Shown here: positions 35,331 through 46,786 of the stretch, piece by piece
Numbering within the stretch: the first letter of the stretch is position 1
Layout: each line of letters starts with the position of its first letter
Origin: Gnetum montanum
Lineage: Eukaryota; Streptophyta; Gnetopsida; Gnetales; Gnetaceae
Assembly (NCBI GenBank): GCA_015680685.1
Contig: MNCI01007621.1
Location: 170,887-234,886 of the forward strand
Length of the DNA stretch: 64,000 bases
Direction: 5' to 3'
Notes under the pieces: model-generated
What the model saw: the letters and a program-made list of their open reading frames with translations, nothing else
What the model was told of the DNA's origin: nothing
The model's database searches: none
Program-made: the position numbers and the translations under genes

Positions 35331-35990
35331 ATGTAGAGACCAAGTTTATATTTCCCATAAAAAAAATAAGGAAATTATTTAACTAGAAAGTATAAGTAAA
35401 TAAAATCCATTCATATTTTTCATACCTATGAAAGAAAACAGAAATTAAGTTTTAATTATTATTCATTCTTTTGGAGTTTGGCAACCCCGAACCAAAAATA
35501 AAGAGACTAGCAACTCTAAGAAAATAAAATTTGGATAAGCTAGTAATTAAAGGTCCTTTAAAAGAACTATCAAACAAGCTAATTGGAGGCATTTTTATTG
35601 TGTCCTAGGTGGCATGTGTTTTAACATACCTATTCCTTGTGTGACTTTAGACAATATTTTTACTATGACTTAAGTAGCACATGTGACTTATAGATATACC
35701 ATGATATGCTGACTACAAGCTACATGCTCTAACTAAGTTAGCAATGCCTCACTTACCAAAACTACAACTAATAAAACTATTTTGCCAAAAGTATATTCAA
35801 TAAAACTTGTTGTAAAACCTACTATCAAATCACTCATAAAATTTGTTATTATAGCACACACATCAATCCAATGCTTTTCATTGGCACCATTCCTCAAAAT
35901 TTTATTGGCACATAGGTCAATGTAGTTTGTAGTGTACCATGCCCAAAATTTATCACCACACATCAATATAGCACCACATTAAATTTTACC
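35330..35990 (-). repeat. Diverged repeat R, copy 2
   Basis: Direct repeat of 29869-30540, without the SINE. It lies directly upstream (minus strand) of the LINE fragment, as copy 1 lies upstream of the LINE-like fragment at 29563, so R and LINE form one repeat unit of at least 800 bp. Confidence 0.6.
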
Positions 35991-38260
35991 ATTCTTATAT
36001 GTCAACATACTTCAAAATGTACCATGCCCAAGATTTATAAGAAGACACGTCAATATAGCATGCAGTAAAGTTTGTAATTTTGTCATTCTTATGCTATGGT
36101 CAAAATACCAATGCCCTTCACTAATGATGATGAATTTTTTTTGAAATGTCTATTTTGCATAAAAAGTATTGGCTTAAACTTCTTGTGCAAGGTGAAGTTG
36201 CTCAAACACGCTGAATTTTTAAACTTGCGATTCGCATATAACCAACCCAAAACTTTAATAAACCTTAGGGAAAATTGTATAACTGAAAGTTATGCACTAG
36301 AATCAACTCATAATTTAGAGTTCAGAATATCATATTGGCTATCTATTACCCGGTAAAGTTTTAGTCGATCATTTTACTAGCAATTAAATATTTGAAGAAG
36401 TTTTGTTGACCAGAGGAATTCGGCTTTGGATAGCAAGGCTGGCGCAGCCGCAGTTTTCACTAATTTGTCTATCCCTGATAAATTAACTTAACTTAATTCT
36501 TATAAAGGGGATGAATTTGTTCGTAATTTTAGAATTTTATTTTGTATGTACAGATTGCGAGGCCGTGGATAATAGGGATGGGAAGCGGAAAAATTAAAGC
36601 TGTGTGATGTGTTGAGTGTGGCTTCAATTGAAGATTGTGTTCTAAGAAGAAGAACAGAGTTCGATACTGCAAGGGCTAGTTTTGGGAATATTCGGACAGT
36701 TTTGCAATCCATGCCTTAATTTATAGGCCAACAACGTGCTAATCCAACTCTGAGGACTGCTTTTCATGGAAGAAAATTCCAATAGCTGGAATTCTAAATC
36801 TCAATAATTTGTCAAGGAAGTTTAAACTTATTTAAAAATTTTAAAAACAAAAATCTAATTTAGATTTCTGTCCTTGTAAGGATTAACCATTTGGTAAGTT
36901 GGGCACTTCTTTATAATTACAATTTGTGGAATAAACTATTTAAAAGCAATGGATATGCACCTCAAATATTCAAGTGGCCTCTCCGTTAACGTTCGGTTAT
37001 TTTCAGCCTTTATGAAAGCGATATTATAAAACATGATGTAATCTGTTTTAACTCATACCGTAATGCAGAGGTTGAGGATCCTTGTTAGAACATTGCATTA
37101 TTTGTATTTGAAATTTCATTTTCCTGGCTATCTCTAATCAGAAGTTTACAACTAATGCAAGTTAGTAGATTTAAAATCCCAATTTTCCTAGGAAAGAATA
37201 GTATTGTATCTCTATACCAATAACCAATAACCAGGTAATTCTATTTTTATATGAAATAAATTTTTAATAAATAATATAAAAGGAAATTATTATATATGAA
37301 ACTAAAATTGAAATTTTGGAAAATTAAACCTTAAATAAGTTTTGTGTCTTAACCAACTCAATTTTTCTAGTATGCAGTAAATGAGAACCAATGTAAAATG
37401 GTCACAATGGCTCAAAAATTATACTTTTGTATTGAACTACTCTAGTGGTACAAAGAAATTTGAAGTAGGAAACCATAAACTATTTCACTACCATAACATG
37501 ATAATTTATTTTTAAGGAAAAAGGGAAAATATAATGTTTCCATTTGCATAACCATAGTCCCATATAGCAGGTTCATCTTTACATATATTTTATTGAAGGT
37601 GGTGAGAGTTGACATGGACCACAACTTGTGTCTTTGACTAAACACTGCATAGAAACATAAAATCATTAAAAGCTATGAAATGAACTACATATTTACATTT
37701 AGCATACTGAAAGAAACATAAACATTACAAATCACTAAAGTTGTTGTTAAAATGTTCTAAAATACTGAATGTGAAAAGCAAACATACGAAAGAAAAATGC
37801 TTTCATTTTAAATTTTTTTTTTTGTCTTTTGATTTTAGATTTGCGATGCAAATGTAATGAGAAACATAGAAAAACATCTGTGGATATGGGATTTAAGAGC
37901 AAAGTAGGATAGTATTCTATCATTACAATTGACATAAGAGACCGCCAATGTATAAGTAACTAGGAAACATAATAACTACAAATATTAAAACCCAGATTTT
38001 ATTGCATTTAAAGAACCAAAGGATCTATTGGACAGCATTGCATTTGTATTAAGAAAGTTAATAAATATGAACTCAACAACAATTCAATTAAAAGTAAGAT
38101 ATAGTACACTGAAGTGTGTTACCATTTTGAATAATAAGTATGCAGCTGATACTAATAATAATTAAATTATACATATAAATGCATAAAGAGGAGAATCATT
38201 GTTGCACACAATGTTTTCAAGATTTCTATATTTTAGAAAAGCACTTACCTCCAATCATTA
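35991..38260. other. Intergenic region downstream of the receptor kinase gene
   Basis: AT-rich, without recognisable genes or transposon ends. A slightly GC-richer patch at 36410-36480 and 36550-36720 has no clear coding frame. The kinase 3' UTR must start near 38260; a strong splice-donor match lies at 38246-38251 on the minus strand. Confidence 0.5.
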
Positions 38261-41200
38261 TTAAGAAGAATACGTTGAACTTTCAGCTTCTTCCCTTCTA
38301 GGATAGAGAGAAGGTTGTAATTCTACCATCCTTAGAACTTCTTCCAAGTTGGTTGGTAATGTCATTTGATCTTGGGGATTCAAAAGAGTAGCTGATTGGA
38401 GAAAAGACTCAACTTCCTTCATGCTAGGCCTCATAGAAGCATTGTGGCAAGTGCATCTTAGACCGAGCAACAAAATGCTTTCCACGGCTGACATTTCATC
38501 ATCTCTATCCATGTCAATTCCTCCTCCACCTTCATCTGCTATCTTTATAATATCTTTAATTGTTTCTCTTCTTTCCTCTGCTAATTTTCCTTTCAAAGCC
38601 ATGGAGATCCACAATGGCAACGTGACATCCCCTGAAAACATCTCATGTGTGGGCTTCAATCTTGTCATGACTTCCAAGGTAACCACTCCAAAGCTATATA
38701 CATCACCTTTGACAGATATTCTTTCTCCGATACCATACTCTGAAAAACCATTGCTTCAAATTTAGCGTACATGCCTCATCAGCAAAGCAAAATATATTAA
38801 AAAAATGCAGAAATATAAAACGCATACCACATACCTGGAGCAATATATCCAACAGAACCTTTCACTGCAAGAGATGAGGATGCAGTTGGACAATCAGAGT
38901 CTCCAATCAGGTGAGATATTCCAAAATCAGAGAGCTTGACAGTCATATCATCATCCAATAATACATTCTCTGGTTTGATGTCACAGTGGATGACCTGAAA
39001 TTCACAATCATGATGTAGATAACCAAGTCCCTTGGCTAACTCTGTTAATATTTTCACTCTCATGGACAACTCTAATGGAATCAATCCACCATCTTGTTTA
39101 CTATGAAGAAGAGAATGGAGATTGCCATTACTCATGAGCGGCATTACCAGGGCTTTTAATTCTTCAGACCACATCACAGTGATAATCTTCAGAATGTTGC
39201 GATGTTTCACTTTTCCTAAAGCACCACATTCCTTTTTGAAGCTTTTCTGACTCCCTGTCTGATCTGCACAAGAGAAACATTTTACAGCAACCACCATTCC
39301 AGAGGCTAAAACAGCTCTGTAGACCTTTCCATGGCTGCCTTCACCTACCAAGTTTGAGGGGCTGAAATTGGCTGTGGCCCTTGCAACTTCTTCCTTAGAT
39401 ATCTTTAAGAATTTTTCACCTATCCTTGGGATTTCCCCTTTGAATGCCTTTGCTCTTCTGAAAATGAATAAAACCCCTGCAACAACCAGCAACAAAAGTA
39501 GACCTACAATGGGCACCACAATTTTCAGAATAGTGCTTTTGTTAAAGTGAGATCTGTGTTGCCCAGGAAATACTGGGCAAGCTTTGAGGCCAAAGCACCT
39601 TCCACATAAATTTGGATTACCAATAAACCACAATCTTGATAATCTGAGCTTTTTGAAGGAACTGCTCAGACACGGAACTTCGCCTTCAAAGCTGTTGTAC
39701 GAGAAGTTCAAAAATTTGAGAGTGGAATGATTCAGCAGAGAAGCAGGCACAGGTCCGGAAAAGTTGTTACCAGACAAATCTATGCTTTGTAATTGAGTGA
39801 GTTTATTTCCGATTGATTTGGAAAGGTTTCCTCTGAAATGATTGAAGGTGAGATTGATGCTGCGGGCATCCAACCAGCCGTCCATGTAAAAAGCAATGTT
39901 TCCGGAAAGATGATTGCTTGAAAGATTTATAAACTGTGCCATCTGCTGTTCTGCTATCTCTGGAGGCACATCCCCAGTTAAAGCATTTGCTGATAAATCA
40001 AAATGAAATACAACGGATTTGAGACCCGCAACCTGTGGTGGTATTGGCCCGGAGAGGTTGTTTGAAGACAGGGCAAGGTCTTCCAGAACAAGACAATTTC
40101 CCATCTCTGAAGGAATTTCACCCGTGAGCAGGTTTCGATTGAGGTTGAGCCCGCGCAGATTGACTAGCTTTCCAAAACTTGCAGGGATAGAACCTGACAA
40201 TTTATTTTCAAAAAGATGGAGATAGGCAAGCGACTTGTTTAAGAGGGATATCTCAGTGGGAATGTTGCCCTTTAATTTGTTTCCGTACAGCGCTATTTCT
40301 TGCAGGGACTTGAGATTTGCAATCCGTGGAGGAATGTTGCCACACAATACATTATCGCCAAGAGAAAGCTTTACAAGGGATGTTAAATTTCCTACACTAT
40401 GAGGGATGTGGCCGGAAATGAAGTTCTCCAACAGTCGCAAACTCTGAAGCTTTGGCCAAGAGTCTCCAAACTTGGGCGGTAAGGTTCCCGTTAAATGGTT
40501 GTCATATATTCCTAGGTAAGTTAAAAGAGAGCAATTGGATAGAGCTTTCAGAATTGGAATAGGCTGTGTGTGCATGCTGACTCCACTAGTGAAGTAATTT
40601 GCACCCATATTCAAATGCGTGAGTTGAGTGCAGAGTGTCCCCAGCCACAACGGTGGCCTTCCAGACAATCTATTATTGGACAACTGAAGATTTTCAAGTT
40701 GGGTGAGATTCCGCCAGGACTGTGGAATGTTACCGGCAAGTTTGTTGACAGCTAAAGTCAATTCCTGTAATTTGTTAAAGTTGCCAATCCAGGAAGGAAG
40801 ACGACCTCGCAAATTGTTCATGGCTAAATCTAGGTGCGCAAGTGCCGTGAGGTTGCTTAAACAGGATGGAATGGTTCCCACGAGATTGTTGTCATCGAGA
40901 TACAATACAGTGAGACGGTAGAGACTCGCAAATGAACAAGGAATGAAACCTGTTAAGTGATTAGTCCCAAAAGCCAGAAAAGTCATGAGCGAAGAAGATA
41001 GGTTGCCGAGTTGAGCAGGAATGACACCGTGAATGTTGTTCTCAGCAAGGTCAAGCGATTCAAGTTTGCCGAGTTCTCCCAACAAGGAAGGGATATGTCC
41101 ACCCAAATGATTTTGGAAGACATCGAATTCCTTGAGGCCCTGGAGTCTGGCAAGAGACTCAGGAATCTGACCACTCAAGAAATTTTCACATAGATAAAGG

Positions 41201-41757
41201 AATTGCAGAGAAGAAAGGTTTCCCAACTGAAAAGGAATCACACCTTCAAATTCATTTAGGCATAAATCTAACAGTTTTAGCCTACGCAATGTGCCAAGGA
41301 AAGGTGGGATTGTACCGGAGAAAGAGTTGTTGCCAACATCAAGTAGGTGCAGGAATGATAAGTTGGAGAGGTGGGGAGACAGGGAGCCGCGTAATGTTGC
41401 ATTCTCCAGATAAATGCCCACAACTCGGCCTGAATGTTTGGTGGAGCAAATGATGCCTGTCCAATTGCATGCATTTGGAGCAGCTGCATCCCAATTTTGG
41501 AGACGAGAGAGTGGATCGCTGGTGATGCATTTCTTGAATTGAATCAAAGCTCTTACATCATTTGCAGCTCCCTTTGCATCATGTTTTGGGCGAGCATCAA
41601 TGGCAACAACGTAGAAGGAGAAGAAGAGGCAGAGGCACAGCAAAAGAAGGAGAAATAAATGGCAGAGATAGAGAAAAGAGAAGACTCTTGCAGAAGAGGA
41701 GAAGGCCATTGCAGGTTGCATGAAACTCAACACAGCGCAAAACTTGCACAATAACAT
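38261..41757 (-). CDS. LRR receptor-like kinase, non-RD, LRR-XII-like; exons 41757-38835 and 38739-38261
   Basis: Plasma-membrane receptor kinase, 1133 residues from the first ATG. Order: signal peptide with a very hydrophobic core (about 25-53), LRR N-cap (66-110, with NACNWTGIIC), 24 leucine-rich repeats of the LxxLxLxxNxLxGxIP type, a Cys cap (PNLCGRCFGLKACP), one membrane segment (about 743-766), then a Ser/Thr kinase: P-loop GEGSHGKV at 805, Lys826, HCD at 924-926 in place of HRD (non-RD), DFG at 944, APE formed across the intron. Non-RD LRR kinases of the XII group (EFR, FLS2, Xa21 type) usually sense microbial patterns; ligand unknown here. The single intron in the activation loop is typical of that group. 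Translation may start at Met17 (41709), since a TATA box at 41780-41785 would put the RNA start near 41750. No stop or frame defect seen. Confidence 0.93.
38740..38834 (-). other. Intron of the receptor kinase gene (95 bp, GT-AG)
   Basis: Donor CCAG|GTATGTGG at 38835/38834 and acceptor TTTTTCAG|AGTATGG at 38740/38739 on the minus strand. Splicing gives A-P-E-Y-G-I-G, restoring the kinase APE motif; exon lengths sum to 3402 nt, 1134 codons including the stop. Confidence 0.92.
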
Positions 41758-41779
41758 GCATCCAATCCAGCCAGCGGCA

Positions 41780-41785
41780 TTTATA
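41780..41785 (-). promoter_or_regulatory. TATA box of the receptor kinase gene
   Basis: Minus strand CGTATAAATGCC. It lies only 23 bp before the first in-frame ATG (41757) but about 71 bp before Met17 (41709), so the later Met is favoured as start. Confidence 0.6.
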
Positions 41786-41980
41786 CGTGTGAATTCACAA
41801 GCGGAGGATCTGAGCTAAAATTACTGGTTCTTTAACTGCAGTAACATGATCTTCTTGCATACTGTCATCGTCTACGAATACGATATTTGTGTCCAGACCT
41901 GAACTAACTTATTTAGCTTGAATGCGTGCCCCATGGTACACGGCCACTTATTTGTGGATGGACTTGAACCGCTACATTTC

Positions 41981-42140
41981 TTGACTTGACTTTGAATTAT
42001 TGAGCATTGAACTGTAATTAACAACACACTGGTGCGTAATCATGGTTAAACCATAGTCTACGTTTGTTGGTCAAGTATCATTTCCGGGAAAAAGCGGCCA
42101 TCAATAATTACTTGTACGACTCTCCATATGCATTGGTCAA
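41981..42140 (-). promoter_or_regulatory. Cluster of W-box cores (TTGAC) upstream of the receptor kinase
   Basis: TTGAC cores at 41981-41985 and 41986-41990 (plus strand) and GGTCAA, that is TTGACC on the gene's strand, at 42069-42074 and 42135-42140. WRKY factors bind such sites in defence genes. The motif is short, so a chance cluster is possible. Confidence 0.4.
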
Positions 42141-43730
42141 TGCCACTAGCTACTAAGTCTTCATGTCATAATTAAACACTGACCACACGTAGAAAGCAAC
42201 TTTCAGTGATGGTCGGCAATTAGTAGCTTTCTCTTCATGTGTGGTACATAAAACAGATTCCGAATCGTTGCCCCAGTTGTAGCTTATCTTTTATATTTGT
42301 TGCACTCGTTATTCCTGGGGCTTACCTAAAGCACTTCTGACAGCGAAAATTGGTACCCAATGTCGCATCACCGTGATCCGCATTTGCAGAGATTCTTAGC
42401 AGGAAAGGAAACCAATTCACATAGATGAACATAGACTCCATAATTTGTACTAGATGCCAAGTCACCAGATGTGCAAGAGTTATGTTTAATTTTAATCTTT
42501 GTTATTTATGCTATAGTTTACAAATAATATTTAAAATAATTGTAAAACACGTTAACTTAACATCATCACCAAGTTGTCAATATCTACTTTAATGATGATA
42601 TTGTTTGTTGTCGGTCTTTAAGTCCCATGGGACACGGCCGCTCAAGTCTCCTTTGTCTGTGCACTTAACTCTGAATTAAGTTAGTCAGTTGAAATGCCCC
42701 GTAAAAGACGGCCACTTTTTTCATGCCTTACTTGACTTTCAATTACAGCCAAATAATTGATTTGTATCTTAATCCACGGACCATCACTCATACAAACTTT
42801 TTTTATTGTTTGTTTTTTTATTTTTTTTCTTTAATCAAATTTAAGCTTAAAAATTTTGGTAAAAAAATAATGTGCGCGAGTTCGATATGCTTTTTATTAT
42901 TAATTTTAACTTTATCCAAACTGGATAAAAATTGAGCATCCGCCAACTTTTTTCTTTGATGCGCCAGAAGTTTTAAGTCCAGTTATTTCAAGCAAACAAA
43001 GAATAACAGAAACACGAAGGGCAAACAAATACCATTCACTAAGTTATTACACCTTTCATAGAAATCTGTGAATGTAAAGCTCCACAAAGAATGTGGACAT
43101 CCAAGAAGATCGCACCAAATAAAACTCTGTATTCCATTATTGCAAACCACAAAAAGTTAATCAAATCTGAGCAGTCAAAAAGCAAAGGAGTGCATGGAAT
43201 TTGGGAATAAAGCATGGTCAATATGCTTCCAAATGCTAACATGATAGGCCTTCAGTAAAATCAAAATTACAACTCTAACCGATCCTCCAATATTTTATAT
43301 TAAATATATTTAATTTAGCTACGCGAAACGAAAATGATAATTACATGCACTGTAATTCAACTTTTCCCTCGTATTAACGGCTAACCGATAAAGAAGTCTT
43401 TTTTTATGTTAGTTTAAAAAATGAAATATATAGGTTAGGATTCTCAGAAGTCAAGAAGTTTCAAAAGATTGCGTAAACAAAACGGTACCATATATTCTCG
43501 TTTCCGCTTTTATGTAAACTTTCCAATTAAAAGTTGTTGGTAGTGGTAAAAAAGCAGAGAGGAGAATAGGCGTAACAACGTAGAAAGGCACCATAAACAA
43601 AAATTAATAATAATATTTAACTTTTCCTACTGCAGCAATGCCGGAAAGGTCCCTCCCTCGGATCTCTGCTGGGCCGTCATTTGTCCGTGTGAAAGGTCAA
43701 TTTCTATGAAGGTCATTATTTTTGAGAGTG
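42141..43730. other. Upstream intergenic region
   Basis: No gene recognised. The stretch 42620-42760 resembles 41920-42020 (both with ACGGCC(A/G)CT then CTTGACTTT and AATTA), suggesting an old local duplication in the promoter region. Confidence 0.4.
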
Positions 43731-43924
43731 CCTTTTCCTAAAGCAAAAGTAAAGTGGAATTTTCATGGAAAAGCAACTGTGTTTTTTTTATTTTTTCTAA
43801 ATTTGTTTCTAACCTCATAAAAATGGCCCTTTTCCTAAAGCAAAAGTAAAGTGGAAGTTTTATAGAAAAGCAATTGTGTTTTCTTATTTCTTCCAAGTTT
43901 ATTTTTGACCTCACAAAAATGGCC
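43731..43924. repeat. Tandem duplication, two units of 97 bp
   Basis: Unit starts CCTTTTCCTAAAGCAAAAG at 43731 and again at 43828; the two differ by scattered substitutions. Confidence 0.85.
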
Positions 43925-44084
43925 AATTGATGGATGGTATTTTTACCTTAATTTTTAGGGCTTTCTACAAATACTTTTTAATAGTGATTTAAGATATAAA
44001 TTACAATGAGCTAGAAATCACAAGCTCAATTCTACTCCGTAGCATTGAGTTATCAATTAAAAAGTAAGAAATTCCTTTTTAAGA

Positions 44085-44215
44085 TTTTTTTGAGGCAAGG
44101 CAACTCAAGGCTAGTGCCACACCTAGAAGTGCAAGCAAGAATCAAACCCACAACCTTCTAACCAAAAGATGAGGGTCTTAACCACTTACCCTACACCACT
44201 AGGTACTTAGTTTTG
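44085..44215 (-). mobile_element. Probable tRNA-derived SINE (degraded)
   Basis: On the minus strand CTAGTGGTGTAGGGTAAG resembles an A box and GGTTTGATTCT (44138-44148) a B box, about 40 bp apart, as in a tRNA gene. No clear target duplication was found. Confidence 0.55.
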
Positions 44216-44469
44216 TATGTTGAAAAATAAATAAAATAAATTAGGGTTCAATGATTGGTAATTTCCATTGCTAACACTAAAACAAATGTAAATTGTAATC
44301 CATGTTTTTAAAATATAATTGACAATAAAACTAGCCAACCTCAGCATTATTATAGCTGAAAGGTGGTAATGGATGCATTAAGCATGAAATCAAAATCTTC
44401 AATTTTTTCATTCATTTTGGACTTTAAGATAAAGCTTCTTAACATATATTCTTTTTAGACATTAAAATA

Positions 44470-44585
44470 AAGCTTCTTGGCATATATTCTACCAATTTCA
44501 CATGGAGAGGAGACAAGAATTAAACCAAGAATTTCCTAATCAAAAGATGAGTGTTTTGACCAATACACTATAGCCCTAAATGCAT
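44470..44585 (-). mobile_element. SINE fragment of the same kind as 44085-44215
   Basis: Minus strand CTCATCTTTTGATTAGGAA and GGTTTAATTCTTG (44516-44526 holds the B box) align with the neighbouring SINE at 44085-44215. Confidence 0.45.
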
Positions 44586-44611
44586 AGAATTTATAATATA
44601 TGTACTATGCA

Positions 44612-45007
44612 TTACAAAATACAAATTTGGGATGTTGGTACTAATAGTTTAGTTGCATTGCATTGTAGTAGCTTGAGAGTTGTAATTTGACAAGGAATAT
44701 TATCACTAAATACATTCTTGCAAAGATAAAGCTCTACAAGAGATGATAAATTTGCTACACTTTGAAGGATGTTGCCGAAAATTAAGTTGCAAGATAGTTC
44801 CAACCTCTGAAGATTTGGCAAGGAGCCTCCAAAGATGGGTGGTAACGTTCCCATTAAATGGTTGTAATATATTACTAGATAAATTAGAAAAGAGCAGTTG
44901 GATAGAGCTATGAGGATTGGCATAGGTTGTGTGGGCATGCTCACTCCATTGGTAAAGTAATTAGAGCCCATATTTAAATATGTGAGTTGAGTGAAGAGTA
45001 TCCCTAG
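44612..45007 (-). pseudogene. Fragment of a second LRR receptor kinase
   Basis: Minus-strand MGSNYFTNGVSMPTQPMPIL and SLPNLQRLELSCNLIFGNI match LRR 12-16 of the kinase at 38261-41757 (MGANYFTSGVSMHTQPIPIL). It fades out on the left near 44612 and is cut at 45007 by foreign DNA beginning TGTTGGAG. Same strand as the intact gene and 3 kb away, so it is the remains of a tandem copy. It has no start, kinase domain or intron. Confidence 0.85.
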
Positions 45008-45919
45008 TGTTGGAGCATAAGTGGAAGCGGAAAATCATTTGAGACATAAACATTACATTGTAATAAACTCGTACTGGAAGGAAGAATAGTGAATTAGAAA
45101 ATGGGGAAACTTCCCATTGCTCTTCTCAAGGAATGCACATCATAGACATTCTTTTAGATAACCCTTTTGAGCAAAGATGAGACACTAGAATATGAATATA
45201 AAAGCCTCAAATAATTGATGAGTGGACCAATGGTGAATAATGGTTCTAGGTGTCAATAATGTTGCCAATAATTTAGCACCAATGATTCAACCAATAATAA
45301 TATGACAACCATGTTAGCATTGACATTCTTTTACTTCCAATAGTCACCCCCTCAATGCCAATATGAAAAACAAACAAGAAATACATCCCCTTAATCCATG
45401 TTCCATCTCTACAATTTCATGCTACATTTTAGATGCACAACAATGCATCACATATTAAGAATTATACAATATATTCTTCTCTTTATTTTATGCTACATTT
45501 TTCATAAGAGCTTGTGGAACATTCTAACTTCATTGAGTGTATGAAGTAGTTCTAAGTGCAAGTCAAGGTGTCCTTGATTTCTTGGGCAAATTAACAAGGC
45601 AAAAATGTTCCCAAAGGGCTAGAAAATCAATGGCAAAGAAAGGCCTCAAAACCAAACAAAAACTATATACAAAAACCAACTTTTAAAACTTGACCTAAAC
45701 ACTTAAAAGAAAGAAGTCTAAATTAAGTTAAGATGATGTAATAAAGGAGAAGTTCAAAATAAGCCTACAACAAAGAACTTCTCAAAGAAAGCATTAAATC
45801 TTGATGGTATAATAGCTTGACAACTAATGGAAACATTAAAAAAAAGGCTTAATAAACTAGTTTTGAAAGAAAATCTTTTAACTCATAGAATTAGCAACTA
45901 AGACGAATGCTTTTCAAGG
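45008..45919. other. Transposon-like debris beginning TGTTGGAG
   Basis: Begins exactly where the kinase fragment is cut, with TGTTGGAGC, a start common to plant copia LTRs. No second end, primer site or coding domain can be identified; its right border with the LTR at 45920 is not marked by a repeat. Confidence 0.4.
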
Positions 45920-46786
45920 TGATAAACCAAATTATGTCAATTGACTATGATATTCTAGTTGTGACATCATATCCCATTCTATAATATCATACATACGATG
46001 TGGCTGGGCATGGTCATGCCTATAAATACTAGCCTACTGTCATGTCACAAACACCTTTCAGTCAAACCTTAGCAAAGCTAAAGATAATTGTCAATGCCCA
46101 CGGTATGGTCTAAAGTGATTGTATAACATATTTATTGGAGTGAAGTGTGCCTAGACATGCTCTATGATTGGCAATAAATATCAAGAATAATGAGGTGTTA
46201 GCCTAGTGGTATGGGTCTTGGCCTGGTAACCCTAGGTCAAAGGTTCAATTCTACTAGGTGAGTTATAAAATTCTATAAATCTTGGGGTGTACCTATATTT
46301 CATTTATTTTAGGTTCCAACACCCGTAATAAAGATCAAGATCATTTTTTATTATTGCAACATATTACTTAGAATAGATTTTCTTTTTCATTGTCATTTAC
46401 ATTCCAATGTCTTTTATATTTCAATTGTGATTTACATTTCCAATGCATGCTTGTATTTTTGTGAAATAAGTACACCTATTTTTGAGTGCAACATATAATT
46501 ATCTACTAACCTAGTAGTAGCTTTGCTTAATTCACCCACTAGCAAGTTGCTTAGTAATCTTAGTGGCTATTATACTAGCCCAACATGTGTCTAAAAAGAA
46601 AAGACTAGATACTTATCATTGTTAGGCTAGTTTAGCATTTTATTTATGTTGTTCCTTAGTTAAAATATTTTGTATTTCATTTGCAATGTTTTACTCTATT
46701 ACCATCATATAACACCATCACATCATATGTCTTATTATGAGTTAAACTATATGCTTCAACTCCACTAACTCTAGTAAAAAAATAGT
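45920..46786 (+). repeat. Truncated gypsy LTR carrying a SINE
   Basis: Plus-strand LTR related to the others: a U3 with GATATT and ATATCAT motifs, TATAAATA near 46013-46020, and the region leading to AATAAAGATCAAGATC. It is interrupted by a SINE (46187-46326) and stops at 46786, where element G-H starts, in the part matching CTTTGGACTAAA of other LTRs. The left border TGATAAAC (45920) is tentative. Confidence 0.65.
46187..46326 (+). mobile_element. tRNA-derived SINE (plus strand)
   Basis: 140 bp between 14-bp target duplications (46173-46186 and 46327-46340, one mismatch: AATAAATATCAAGA and AATAAAGATCAAGA). A box TTAGCCTAGTGG (46198-46209), B box GGTTCAATTCT (46242-46252), and tail GTACCTATATTTCATTTATT as in the SINE at 29714-29868. 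Inserted in a gypsy LTR. Confidence 0.88.

Noticed and set aside
36096-36356. Open frame MVKIPMPFTNDDEFF as a host gene
   Set aside because: No recognisable domain, no splice context and AT-rich composition like its surroundings.
40019-40225. Plus-strand open frames inside the receptor kinase (for example 40019-40225, 40703-40921)
   Set aside because: They are shadows of the minus-strand LRR coding sequence; the LRR repeat periodicity keeps other frames open.
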